Part shown: positions 7,984 through 16,749 of the stretch, piece after piece
Position numbering within the stretch: the stretch's first letter is position 1
How the letters are laid out: each line of letters starts with the position of its first letter
Origin: Micromonospora coerulea
Lineage (GTDB): Bacteria > Actinomycetota > Actinomycetes > Mycobacteriales > Micromonosporaceae
DNA length: 64,000 nucleotides
Assembly (NCBI RefSeq): GCF_016598485.1
Contig: NZ_JAEMUW010000009.1
Location: 1 to 64,000 of the forward strand
Direction of reading: 5' to 3'
Notes under the pieces: generated by a model
Told to the model about the DNA's origin: nothing
What the model saw: only the letters and a program-made list of their open reading frames with translations
The model's database searches: none
Program-made: the position numbers and the translations under genes

Positions 7984-10775
7984 GCCGGACCGTCGAGCCC
8001 GACCTCGCCGCGCTCGACGCGGCGCTGCCCGGCGCGGTGGCGACCCGGGCGGCGGACCGGCTCCGACTGGCCCACGACGCCTCGCACTACCTGCTGCATC
8101 CCCGCGCGGTGGTCACGCCGGGCGACGCCGAGCAGGTCGCCGTCCTGCTGCGGCACAGCCGCCGGACCGGCACGCCGCTGACCTTCCGCTCCGGCGGCAC
8201 CAGCCTCAGCGGGCAGGCGGTCACCGACCAGTTGCTGGTCGACACCCGCCGGCACTTCCGCGAGTTGGCGGTCCTCGACGACGGCCGGCGGGTCCGGGTG
8301 CAGCCCGGGGTGGTGCTGCGTCAGGTGAACAACCGGCTCGCCCCGTACGGCCGCAAGCTCGGCCCCGACCCGGCCAGCGAGTCCGCCTGCACCATCGGTG
8401 GCGTCGTCGCCAACAACTCCAGCGGGATGACCTGCGGCACCGAGTTCAACACCTACCGGACGCTGGAGTCGCTGCTGCTGGTGCTGCCCACCGGGACCAT
8501 CGTGGACACCGGCGCCCCGGACGCCGACGAGCGGCTGCGCGCCACCGAGCCGGAGCTGCACGCCGGCCTGCTGCGGCTGCGCGACCGGGTGCGCGGCAAT
8601 CCCGACTCGGTGCGCCGCGTCCGCGCCCAGTCCGCCATGAAGAACACCATGGGGTACGGCGTGAACACCTTCCTCGACCACGACTCGCCCAGCGAGCTGC
8701 TGACCCGGCTCGTCGTCGGCAGCGAGGGCACCCTAGCCTTCGTCGCGGCGGCGACCTTCCGCACCGTACCGGTGCACCGACACGCCGCGACCGGCCTGCT
8801 GGTCTTCGACACCCTCGGGGCCGCGATGGCCGCGATGCCGGCGCTGGTCGCCGCCGGCCCGGCGGCGGTCGAGCTGCTCGACGCCGCCGCGCTGCGGGTC
8901 GCCCAGCTCGACCCGCAGGCCGACACCGCGCTGCGCGGCCTGGCGGTCCGGGAGCACGCGGCGCTGCTGGTGGAGTGGCAGGAGGCCGACCCCGACGCGC
9001 TCGCCGAACGGGTGGCCGCCGCCCGGCCGGTGCTCGCCGGGCTGCCGCTGGCCGCCCCGGTCCGGCTCAGCGGCGAGGCGGCGGCCCGGGCCGCCCTCTG
9101 GCACATCCGCAAGGGCCTGTACGCCGCGGTCGCCGGCGCTCGGCCCTCCGGCACCACCGCGCTGCTGGAGGACATCGCGGTGCCGGTGGACGCCCTCGCC
9201 GACACCTGCGCCGAACTCGCCGACCTCTTCGCCCGGCACGGGTACGAGGAGAGCGTCATCTTCGGCCACGCCAAGGACGGCAACCTGCACTTCATGCTCA
9301 ACGAGCGGTTCTCCGGGGGTGAGCCGCCGCGCCGCTACGCCGATTTCACCGACGAGATGGTCGACGCCGTCCTCGCCCGCGGCGGCACCCTGAAGGCCGA
9401 GCACGGCACCGGCCGGGTGATGGCGCCGTACGTCCGCCGGCAGTTCGGCGACGAGCTCTACGAGGTGATGCGCGAGCTGAAGACGCTCTGCGACCCCGAC
9501 GGCGTGCTCAACCCCGGCGTGCTGCTCAGCGACGACCCCGACATCCACCTGCGCCACCTGAAGACCGTGCCGACGGTCGAGCCGGAGGTCGACCGCTGCG
9601 TCGAGTGTGGCTACTGCGAGCCGGTCTGCCCCAGCCGGGACCTGACCACCACCCCTCGGCAGCGGATCGTGCTGCGCCGGGAGATCGCCGCAGCCCGCGC
9701 CGCCGGTGACGAGGGGCTGGCCCGCGAGCTGGCGGACGACTATGCCTACGACGCGGTGGACACCTGCGCGGTGGACGGCATGTGCGCGACCGCCTGCCCG
9801 GTCCTGATCAATACCGGTGACCTGGTGAAACGCCTGCGCGCCGACCGGAACGGCGGCCTCGCCCAGGCCGGCTGGCGCGGCGCCGCCGCCCGCTGGGACG
9901 CCACCACCCGGGGCATGGCCCGTGGCCTGGACCTGGCCGGTACCCTGCCGCCCGCGCTGCCCGAGACGGCCACCCGGGCCGCCCGCGCTGTGCTCGGCGC
10001 CGAGCGGGTCCCGCAGTGGCGGCGCGATCTGCCCCGTGGCGGCGAGGTCCGCCGTCCCCACCCGGTCGGCGACCCGGACGCGGTGTTCGTGCCGTCCTGC
10101 CTGGGCACCCTGTTCGCCCCGGCCGAGGGTGGCCCGGGGGTGGCCGCCGCGCTGCTGACCCTGGCCGAGCGCGCCGGGGTGCGCCTGCTCGTCCCCGACG
10201 GGATCGCCGGCGTCTGCTGCGGCACCCCCTGGTCCTCCAAGGGCCTCACCGCCGGCTACCAGGCCGTCCGTGACCGGGTGCCGCCCGCGCTGTACGAGGC
10301 CAGCCGGGGTGGGACGCTGCCCGTGGTCAGCGACGCCGCGTCCTGCACCGAGGGCTTCGCGAAGCTGGTCGCCGACGGCGGTGACGCCGTCGGCGTCGTC
10401 GACGCCGTCGCGTACGCGGCCACCGAGCTGCTGCCCCGGCTGACCGTCCGGCGCCGGCTCGGCTCCCTCGCCCTGCACCCCACCTGCTCGTCGACCCGAC
10501 TGGGGCTCGACGCGGCGCTGCTCACCGTGGCCCGGGCCGTCGCCGACGAGGTGGTGGTCCCCGACGGCTGGCAGTGCTGCGGCTTCGCCGGCGACCGAGG
10601 CCTGCTGCACCCCGAACTGACCGCCGCCGCCACCCGCGCGGAGGCCCGCGCGGTGTCGGAGCGGGCCTTCGACGGGTACGCCTCGGTCAACCGGACCTGC
10701 GAGATCGGCATGGCCCGGGCCACCGGCCAGCCGTACCGTCACCTGCTCGAACTGCTCGAGGAGGCGACCCGCTGA
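7980..10775 (+). CDS. FAD-binding and 4Fe-4S D-2-hydroxyacid (D-lactate/glycolate-type) dehydrogenase
   Basis: This 931-residue protein fuses two units. The N-terminal half is a PCMH-type FAD domain (about 35-270, with TFRSGGTSLSGQ and NNSSGMTCGTEFNTYRT) and an FAD-oxidase C-terminal domain. The C-terminal half carries two ferredoxin-like clusters (CVECGYCEPVCP and CAVDGMCATACPV) and CCG-domain cysteine motifs (GVCCGTPWS, CCGFAGDRG) as in GlcF, GlpC and LldE. It should oxidise D-lactate or a similar 2-hydroxyacid at the membrane and pass electrons to quinone. The GTG at 7980 is chosen because the FAD domain begins there and it overlaps the leader peptide stop. No permease or regulator is adjacent. 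Confidence 0.88.
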   Translation: MSRTVEPDLAALDAALPGAVATRAADRLRLAHDASHYLLHPRAVVTPGDAEQVAVLLRHSRRTGTPLTFRSGGTSLSGQAVTDQLLVDTRRHFRELAVLDDGRRVRVQPGVVLRQVNNRLAPYGRKLGPDPASESACTIGGVVANNSSGMTCGTEFNTYRTLESLLLVLPTGTIVDTGAPDADERLRATEPELHAGLLRLRDRVRGNPDSVRRVRAQSAMKNTMGYGVNTFLDHDSPSELLTRLVVGSEGTLAFVAAATFRTVPVHRHAATGLLVFDTLGAAMAAMPALVAAGPAAVELLDAAALRVAQLDPQADTALRGLAVREHAALLVEWQEADPDALAERVAAARPVLAGLPLAAPVRLSGEAAARAALWHIRKGLYAAVAGARPSGTTALLEDIAVPVDALADTCAELADLFARHGYEESVIFGHAKDGNLHFMLNERFSGGEPPRRYADFTDEMVDAVLARGGTLKAEHGTGRVMAPYVRRQFGDELYEVMRELKTLCDPDGVLNPGVLLSDDPDIHLRHLKTVPTVEPEVDRCVECGYCEPVCPSRDLTTTPRQRIVLRREIAAARAAGDEGLARELADDYAYDAVDTCAVDGMCATACPVLINTGDLVKRLRADRNGGLAQAGWRGAAARWDATTRGMARGLDLAGTLPPALPETATRAARAVLGAERVPQWRRDLPRGGEVRRPHPVGDPDAVFVPSCLGTLFAPAEGGPGVAAALLTLAERAGVRLLVPDGIAGVCCGTPWSSKGLTAGYQAVRDRVPPALYEASRGGTLPVVSDAASCTEGFAKLVADGGDAVGVVDAVAYAATELLPRLTVRRRLGSLALHPTCSSTRLGLDAALLTVARAVADEVVVPDGWQCCGFAGDRGLLHPELTAAATRAEARAVSERAFDGYASVNRTCEIGMARATGQPYRHLLELLEEATR

Positions 10776-10796
10776 CGGGCGCCGCCCCCCGGCGGC

Positions 10797-11831
10797 TCAG
10801 AGCGGCCGGGTCAGCTCCGCGAGGATCTCGGCCGCCGGGGCGGCGCGCGCGGCCCGCCAACCGGTGCCGGCCCACAGGTGCACCCGATCGGCGTCACCGG
10901 CTTGGGCGGCGGCGCGCCGCAGCGGCCGGGTCAGGTGGTGCAGCGCCGGGTAGCCCAGCGGCGCGTCCGCCTCGTACCGGTCGATGAAGTCGTTGCGCAG
11001 CCCGCGCGCCGGCCGTCCGGTGAACGCCCGGGTGACCACGGTCCGGTCCCGGCGCGGGTCGGTCAGCGCCGCCCGGTGGGTAGGGCTCGTGCTGCTCTCG
11101 TCGGCCCGGAGCAGGAGCGTGCCGACCAGGACGCCGATGGCCCCGGCGGCCAGCGCCGCCCGGACGTCCGCCGCCCCGGCCACGCCGCCGGCGGCGAGCA
11201 CGGGCAGGCCGGTACGGGCGACGACCGGGCCGACCAGCTCGGCGAGGGGCCGGACGGGTGTGGGGGAGCCCGGGGTGAAGGTGCCGTAGTGGCCCCCGGC
11301 GTGTCCGCTCTGGGCGACGAGCCCGTCCGCGCCGAGTTCCGCCGCCGCGGCGGCCTCCGCCGGATCGGTCACCGTCACCAGCACCCGGCTCCCGGCGCGC
11401 CGCAGGTCCCGGAGCACCGTCGCGGGCGGCAGCCCGAAGGTGAAGCTGACCACCGGCACCGGATCGCGGACCAGCAGCGCGATCTTCTCCGCCCAGTGGT
11501 CGTCGTCCTCGGTCCGCGGGGCCGCCGTCAGGTCGAGCCCGTACGGTCGGCCCTCGTCGGCGATGCGGGCGGCGTAGCGGCGGAACGCGGCGTCGTCGAC
11601 GGGCACCGGGGTCGGTACGAACACGTTGACGCCGAACGGGAGTCCGGTGGCCCGGGCCGTGGCGATCTCCGCCGCCACCGCCTCCGGCGGCTGGTAGCCG
11701 GCCGCCAGGAAGGCGAACCCGCCCGCGGATCCCACCGCCGCCACCAGTCGGGTGGTGGTGGGTCCGCCCGCCATCGGCGCGGCGACCACCGGCAGATCCA
11801 CGCCGAGAAGTGCTCTCCGATCAGTGTCCAC
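10797..11831 (-). CDS. Nitronate monooxygenase-type FMN oxidoreductase
   Basis: This 344-residue TIM-barrel flavoprotein resembles the 2-nitropropane dioxygenase/NMO family, which oxidises alkyl nitronates, and some enoyl reductases of similar fold. It shows the N-terminal PVVAAPMAGGPTT strand, the QSGHAGGHYG loop with the probable catalytic histidine, and the FMN phosphate-binding AAGGVAGAADVRAAL and GAIGVLVGTLLL. The GTG at 11831 begins VDTDRRALLGVDLP. A longer frame upstream is arginine-rich and unlike the family. Transcription converges with the dehydrogenase, with only 21 bases between stops. Confidence 0.85.
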   Translation of the reverse strand: MDTDRRALLGVDLPVVAAPMAGGPTTTRLVAAVGSAGGFAFLAAGYQPPEAVAAEIATARATGLPFGVNVFVPTPVPVDDAAFRRYAARIADEGRPYGLDLTAAPRTEDDDHWAEKIALLVRDPVPVVSFTFGLPPATVLRDLRRAGSRVLVTVTDPAEAAAAAELGADGLVAQSGHAGGHYGTFTPGSPTPVRPLAELVGPVVARTGLPVLAAGGVAGAADVRAALAAGAIGVLVGTLLLRADESSTSPTHRAALTDPRRDRTVVTRAFTGRPARGLRNDFIDRYEADAPLGYPALHHLTRPLRRAAAQAGDADRVHLWAGTGWRAARAAPAAEILAELTRPL

Positions 11832-12004
11832 CGACCCAGTCTGCCAAGGCCGGGCGCGGTCCGGGTGCCGGTGCCTCCGGACGGCGGATCTCCGGCGCCG
11901 ACGGGGCCGCCGGTCTATGTTGCAGGAGACGCCGGCCCACGGGTGGCGGCCGAGGGGCGGCCCGGCCAGAGCACCGCCGGCCACGACGCGGAGGTGAGGG
12001 GCGG

Positions 12005-12883
12005 ATGTCCGCAGCTACGCAGGTGCGACCGCTGGCCGGGCGGGTCGCGGTGGTGACGGGTGCGGCGCGGGGCATCGGACGAGCCGCCGCGGTGGCCCTG
12101 GCCGAGGCCGGCGCGGACGTCGCCGGACTGGACATCGCCGGACCGGTCAGCGCCGTCCTCGACTTCCCACCCGCCACCCCGGAGGATCTCGCCGCGACCG
12201 GCCGGCTGATCACCGGTGCCGGCACCCGGTGGCGGGAACACGTGGTCGACCAGCGCGACATCGGCGCCGTCCGGGCGGCGGCGGCCGCCGTGGAGCGGTC
12301 CTGGGGCGGCGTGGACATCGTCTTCGCCAACGCGGGCATCCAGGCGTTCCGGCCGCTGCTCGAGATGGCCGACGCCGACTGGCACGACCAGCTCGACGTC
12401 AACCTGACCGGCACGGCGAACGTGCTGCGCGCGTTCGCCCCGCTGCTGGTCCGGCGCGGGGGCGGCCGGATCATCGTCACCTCGTCCACCCAGGGGCAGC
12501 ACGGCACGAAGTTCGGCGCGGCGTACTCGGCGTCGAAGTGGGGGATCATCGGGCTGATGAAGTCCGCCGCCCTGGAGCTCGGCGAGCACGGGATCACGGT
12601 GAACGCGGTGATCCCGGGCCTCGTCGACACCGTCCTGACCCGGCACGAGGACCGCTACGCCCAGGCGATCACCGAGGGCGGGCGGACGCCGTCCGGTGAC
12701 GTCGGCGAGGACGAGCGGACCGCGATGGAGCTGCTCGTCGCGAAGACGCCGCTGGGCGTGCCGTGGGTCCAGCCGTCGGACGTGGCGCCGCTGGTGGTGT
12801 TCCTCGCCTCCGAGCAGGCGCGCATGGTCAGCGGCACGTCGTTCGCCGCGACCGGTGGCGACAGCGCCCACGTCACGGCCTGA
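12005..12883 (+). CDS. Mycofactocin-type short-chain dehydrogenase
   Basis: The protein has 292 residues. The Rossmann nucleotide motif is VVTGAARGIGR (about 18-28). NAG (FANAGIQ), the catalytic serine (VTSSTQG), tyrosine and lysine (YSASKWG) are intact. After strand 2 it has a long insertion with ATPEDLAATGRLI, typical of the mycofactocin-coupled SDR group (TIGR03971), which hold NAD(H) tightly and hand electrons to the peptide cofactor mycofactocin. No mycofactocin biosynthesis genes are in this window. GAGG and GGCGG sites precede the ATG at 12005. The physiological alcohol is unknown. Confidence 0.85.
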   Translation: MSAATQVRPLAGRVAVVTGAARGIGRAAAVALAEAGADVAGLDIAGPVSAVLDFPPATPEDLAATGRLITGAGTRWREHVVDQRDIGAVRAAAAAVERSWGGVDIVFANAGIQAFRPLLEMADADWHDQLDVNLTGTANVLRAFAPLLVRRGGGRIIVTSSTQGQHGTKFGAAYSASKWGIIGLMKSAALELGEHGITVNAVIPGLVDTVLTRHEDRYAQAITEGGRTPSGDVGEDERTAMELLVAKTPLGVPWVQPSDVAPLVVFLASEQARMVSGTSFAATGGDSAHVTA

Positions 12884-12914
12884 CCCCCGGCTCAACCCGC
12901 CTGGATGGACAGGG

Positions 12915-14108
12915 TCAGGTCGGTGAAGGACGTGGCATCCGCACCGGCCACCCGTACGCGGTGAAGGCGGCGTCCTTGGTCAGGCCCACCACGAAGCGCG
13001 GGGCGGTCTGCGCGGTGGTGCCCGTCGTCGAGGTGGACAGGCTGGCACCGGCCAGGTCGAGCGCCGCGTCGCGCAGCGCGTACGAGCCGAAGACGTCGGC
13101 GGTCGGTGCCGCCGCGGTGCGGGCGGCCGGAACCACCGGTGTGCTGGCGGCGCTCTTGCCGACCTGCCAGCGGCCGGGGTCGTAGGTGTCGCCGTCGGTG
13201 AGGTAACTCCAGCGCACGCGGCTGATCGACCAGTACCCGCCGGTCTGCCCGACCTGAGCCGCGCGCAGGTCGAGGATCGACACCCCGTTGGTGCCGACGA
13301 TCCGGGCGGACTCGTCGGCGGTGCCGGCCCCGGTGACGATCAGGGCGGTGTCCTCACCGACCCCGTACACCCGGTCGTGGCCGGTGTCGGCGGCCAGCCG
13401 GATCGACCGGCCGGTCCGGCCACGGGCGTCGAAGTGGGTGTCGACCAGGCCGGAACCGACGAGGCCGAAGCCGCCGGCCGGCCAGTAACCGAGGATCTGG
13501 TCGTCGTCGTAGTAGCCCGCTCGGGAGCCGTCGCGGACGCCGTAGTAGCTCAACCCGCCCGTGATCATGTCGGTGCCCGCGAGGATCTGCATGCCCGCGC
13601 TGGTGCCGGCGACCGGGGCGCCGGCGAGGAAACGCTCGCGGATCGCGTGCAGCACGGCGCCGTCCGAGCCGTCGGAGTGGATCATCGACTGCACGTAGCG
13701 GAACTGGTCGCCGCCGGTGAAGAAGAACCCGGTCATGGAGGCCGCCAGGGCGGCGTACGACGGGTCGTCGCCGCTGCCGTCCTTCTTCGTGGTCACCGGG
13801 ATCCAGGTGGCGTCGTCGGCGCCGTACCGCTCCAGGACCTTGACCACCGCGTTGGCGCTCGAGTGCGGCACCGCCGAGGACGCGCTGAGCACCCCGATGC
13901 GCGCCCCCGCGCCACCGGCCCGGCGGACGAACTCGCCGTAGACGGCGCTGTTGTCGTCGGCGAGCGCGCCGCCGATCAGCAGCACCGCCCCCGGACCCGT
14001 GGTGTGCGCCACGGCCCCCGCCGTGGCGGGGGAGGAGGGCACGGTCGCCGCGGTGACGGCGACGACCAGCGCGGTGAGCAGCGACAGGAACTTCCTCGGA
14101 CGGCCCAT
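12915..14108 (-). CDS. Secreted S51-family (cyanophycinase-like) peptidase, apparent 3' frameshift
   Basis: As read, the protein has 397 residues with a signal peptide (1-31). The S51 core includes FFFTGGDQFRYV and GTSAGMQILAG, with S170 as the nucleophile, and LVDTHFDARGRTGR. Cyanophycinases hydrolyse beta-Asp-Arg polymers, and secreted actinobacterial relatives may cleave other isoaspartyl peptides. The last eleven residues (WPVRMPRPSPT) look wrong. One extra base at the CCC run near 12951-12953 would switch to a frame reading AGADATSFTDLTLSIQAG and end at 12892. A lost base, natural or from sequencing, is therefore likely. A C-terminal beta-sandwich follows the peptidase domain. Confidence 0.82.
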   Translation of the reverse strand: MGRPRKFLSLLTALVVAVTAATVPSSPATAGAVAHTTGPGAVLLIGGALADDNSAVYGEFVRRAGGAGARIGVLSASSAVPHSSANAVVKVLERYGADDATWIPVTTKKDGSGDDPSYAALAASMTGFFFTGGDQFRYVQSMIHSDGSDGAVLHAIRERFLAGAPVAGTSAGMQILAGTDMITGGLSYYGVRDGSRAGYYDDDQILGYWPAGGFGLVGSGLVDTHFDARGRTGRSIRLAADTGHDRVYGVGEDTALIVTGAGTADESARIVGTNGVSILDLRAAQVGQTGGYWSISRVRWSYLTDGDTYDPGRWQVGKSAASTPVVPAARTAAAPTADVFGSYALRDAALDLAGASLSTSTTGTTAQTAPRFVVGLTKDAAFTAYGWPVRMPRPSPT

Positions 14109-14234
14109 GGCGCCGACGCTAGACAGTCGGGCGAACGGGCGTCAAGGAAGGTAAATGCGCCGATGTGATCCGGCGGGCGGAGGACGCGGGCCGAGGCGGA
14201 CATTTCTGCCCGCCTCGGCGTCACTACTGCTGCG

Positions 14235-14393
14235 TCACCGTTTCACCTGCTGCTTGGCTTGCTGCGGCGACATCCCCTTGTCGACCTTGTTGAGCGCCTT
14301 GCGCAGGTCCCTCTCGGTCATCTTGGAGTTGCCCTCGATGCCCGCTTTGTGGGCCTGCTGACGCAGATCGTGAAGTTGCTCCCGACCACTCAT
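14235..14393 (-). CDS. Small basic protein with a Rho-N/SAP-like helix motif
   Basis: This 52-residue frame starts MSGREQLHDLRQQAHKAGIE and continues with KMTERDLRKAL and a Gln/Lys-rich end (SPQQAKQQVKR). A strong GGAGGTGG site lies 6 bases before the ATG. The helix-turn-helix pattern LRQQAHKAGIEGNSKMTERDLRKAL resembles the Rho N-terminal/SAP-like fold found in many small actinobacterial proteins. The charge suggests nucleic-acid contact, but no function is known. It stands alone between two secreted-protein genes. Confidence 0.68.
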   Translation of the reverse strand: MSGREQLHDLRQQAHKAGIEGNSKMTERDLRKALNKVDKGMSPQQAKQQVKR

Positions 14394-14529
14394 TTGGCCA
14401 CCTCCGTCGTACTCGATCCGAGCCCTGCGCTTACCCGCGACAGCGCCGGACCAACGTCGCGCGGCCAGGCGGTGGCCGGCAAGTCGAATGCGGCCCGGGC
14501 GGGCTCAGCCGGCCTGGACGGAGCCGGCA

Positions 14530-14562
14530 GGTGGGCCCCCTCTCACTGGGAGGAGGCCCACC
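14530..14562 (-). terminator. Hairpin terminator after the amidase gene
   Basis: GGTGGGCC (14530-14537) pairs with GGCCCACC (14555-14562), with partial pairing of the intervening CCCCTC and GGGAGGA. It lies 17 bases beyond the stop codon of the amidase on the minus strand. Confidence 0.65.
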
Positions 14563-14578
14563 GCCTGCGTAGGAGGGG

Positions 14579-16582
14579 TCAGCTGGGCGCGCCCACGGCC
14601 GAGGGCAGGATGTCCACGTCGTCCTTGTTGACGAACATGATCCGGTGGCCGAACTGAATCTGCACGTACCGCATCTTGCCGCGGATCACTGTCCAGTCAC
14701 CTGGGAAGGTGCCGGCGAAGGTGTAGGCCTTGTAGAACTCGCTGGGCGCGACCAGGCCGACCGCGTACCGCTCCCCGGCGGACAGCGTGTACTGCAGCGG
14801 CCGGAGGGTCTGGTACGGCACGCCGGCCGGGTAGGCCGCCTCCTCCGGATAGGCCCGCCCGTACACCGGGATCGTGGCCCTGCCCGGCTTGGGCGTCACC
14901 ACGAAGCCGGTCGCCCACTTCGCCACCGGCGCGGAGGTCGGGTTGTAGAACCACGCCTTCTGGCCGAGGTACCAGATGGCCGTCCAGTCACCCTGCCGGT
15001 CAGCGACGGCATAACTCTGGCCTGCGGACGCCCGAGCGCCGTGATCCGAGACCTCCATCGTGGACGGTGCACCGTCCTCGTGCAGGCCGGCGTCCTTGAC
15101 CAGCGGCGCGTCCTGGCTGGGCGCGCTGTGCAGGATCACCGATGACGAGCCGCGCAGCGGGCAGGGCTCGCTGGTCGGCATGTCGTTCTCGTCCAGCTGG
15201 CAGCCCCAGAATGCCGGGCGGTTGCTGGCGAACTCCGGGTCCATGGTGACCAGGCCGGTGGCCGGCGTGCCGGTGCTGCGGATCGGCGCCCCCAGCAGGT
15301 CGAAGTAGTGCGACCAGTCCCAGTACGGGCCCGGATCCCAGTGCATGCCCCGGACGGTCGACGGGATGGTGCCGGGCACGTTGTCGTGGCCGATGATGTG
15401 CTGCCGGTCCAGCGGAATGTCGAACTTCTTCGCGAGGTGGCCCACGAGCTTCGCCGACGTGCGGTACATCGTCTCCGTGTACCAGGTGCCCTTGCGCGCG
15501 AAGCCCTCGTGCTCGATGCCAATGGACTTGCTGTTGACGTACCAGTTGCCGGCCTGCCAGGCGACGTCCTTGGTCTTGACGTGCTGCGCGGTGTGGCCGT
15601 CGCTCGAGCGCATGGTGTAGTGCCAGCTCACGTACGCCGGATCCTGCACCAGTTCCAGCGTCCGGAAGTAGGTCTCCTCGGTGTCGTGGATGACGATGTA
15701 CTCGATCTTCTGCCGGGCCGGCCGGTCGGACAGGTCGTGGTTGCCGTAGTACTCCGGGTCCGTCCCGTCGCCGAGCAGTTGGTACGGCGCCGGGATCCAC
15801 TCGCAGGCCAGCTCCGCCGGGCATTCCACGCCGTCGGCCCGGGCCACGGTGCGTAGGCCCAACTTGTCGAGCCAGGACTTCTGCGGCGTCACCTTCCGGG
15901 CGGCGAGGGTGACGCGCTGCCCGTCATCGGTGGTCCGGGCCGCGCCGGTCCGGATCGTCGCATATGCCTCGTCGGCGAAGGTCGCTGCGGAGTCGGTGCT
16001 GTCGGAGCCGGAATACCGGGCCACCGCGCCGTACCAGGCGGCGGGGTCGGTGCCGGCGCCGACCGGGGCGCCGATCTCCTTCTGGTACGACGCCAGCAGT
16101 GCGGCGCCGCCGCGGATGTTGGCCGCCGGGTCGGACCTGAGCGCGTCCTCCCCGCTGCCGGTGACCGTCGCGGCGGCATCCAGGGTCTGCAGCGCCGCCT
16201 CGGCCGGCGGGTTGGGCGCGGGTTCCGCGGCCTGGATCCGGGTTCGGGAGTCGTCGCCGCGCGGGTCCTCCTCGGGGCCGACGTGGCTGGGCTCGCCCAG
16301 GCTGTTGACGTACGTCGCGTCGGTGAGGTGCATCGGGCCGTACCCCGCGCTGGTGCTGGGGGTGCCGGCGTTGGTGTCCCAGCGGGATTCCAGGTACGAG
16401 ACCGCGAGCAGGACGGACTCGGGGACCCCGTACTCGGCGGCGGCTGCGGCGTACTGCTGCTGTCGTGTGTCGGGCGTCGGGTTCGCCGCGGGAGCGGGGC
16501 CGGCCGGCACGAGCGTCACGGCGCCGACCAGCGCGGTGCTGAGCAGGATGCGCCTGCCCATCGGGGCTCGGGATCGGGGCAT
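14579..16582 (-). CDS. Secreted N-acetylmuramoyl-L-alanine amidase (Amidase_2)
   Basis: This 667-residue protein cuts the amide between muramic acid and the peptide stem of peptidoglycan. Residues 1-33 are a signal peptide. Residues about 38-215 resemble a lysozyme-like, muramidase-associated domain (YGVPESVLLAVSYLESRW). The Amidase_2 domain (about 285-445) shows IEYIVIHDTEE, WHYTMRSSDGHTAQHV, SIGIEHEG and QHIIGHDNVPG, giving zinc ligands and catalytic residues of the PGRP fold. The C-terminal 220 residues look like SH3-type repeats (DWTAIWYLGQKAWFYNP). GGAGG precedes the ATG at 16582. A role in wall turnover or attack on other bacteria is inferred. Confidence 0.9.
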   Translation of the reverse strand: MPRSRAPMGRRILLSTALVGAVTLVPAGPAPAANPTPDTRQQQYAAAAAEYGVPESVLLAVSYLESRWDTNAGTPSTSAGYGPMHLTDATYVNSLGEPSHVGPEEDPRGDDSRTRIQAAEPAPNPPAEAALQTLDAAATVTGSGEDALRSDPAANIRGGAALLASYQKEIGAPVGAGTDPAAWYGAVARYSGSDSTDSAATFADEAYATIRTGAARTTDDGQRVTLAARKVTPQKSWLDKLGLRTVARADGVECPAELACEWIPAPYQLLGDGTDPEYYGNHDLSDRPARQKIEYIVIHDTEETYFRTLELVQDPAYVSWHYTMRSSDGHTAQHVKTKDVAWQAGNWYVNSKSIGIEHEGFARKGTWYTETMYRTSAKLVGHLAKKFDIPLDRQHIIGHDNVPGTIPSTVRGMHWDPGPYWDWSHYFDLLGAPIRSTGTPATGLVTMDPEFASNRPAFWGCQLDENDMPTSEPCPLRGSSSVILHSAPSQDAPLVKDAGLHEDGAPSTMEVSDHGARASAGQSYAVADRQGDWTAIWYLGQKAWFYNPTSAPVAKWATGFVVTPKPGRATIPVYGRAYPEEAAYPAGVPYQTLRPLQYTLSAGERYAVGLVAPSEFYKAYTFAGTFPGDWTVIRGKMRYVQIQFGHRIMFVNKDDVDILPSAVGAPS

Positions 16583-16749
16583 GGAACCTCCGTTCGGGGG
16601 ATGACTCAGTGGTCACCCTCGCCCCGGCGGGCCATCATGTCAATAGATTCCGACCTGCCGCATCACGGCGCAAGAAACCTTCAGGCGGGGCCGCCACCCG
16701 GCCAGCTCGCTGACCAGATGGCGGCCACCGAGGCCCGGCTGCGCGGACC

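Noticed and set aside
8733..10742. 669-codon minus-strand frame opposite the FAD/Fe-S dehydrogenase
   Set aside because: High-GC antisense shadow; no domain, while the plus-strand frame has complete FAD and Fe-S motifs.
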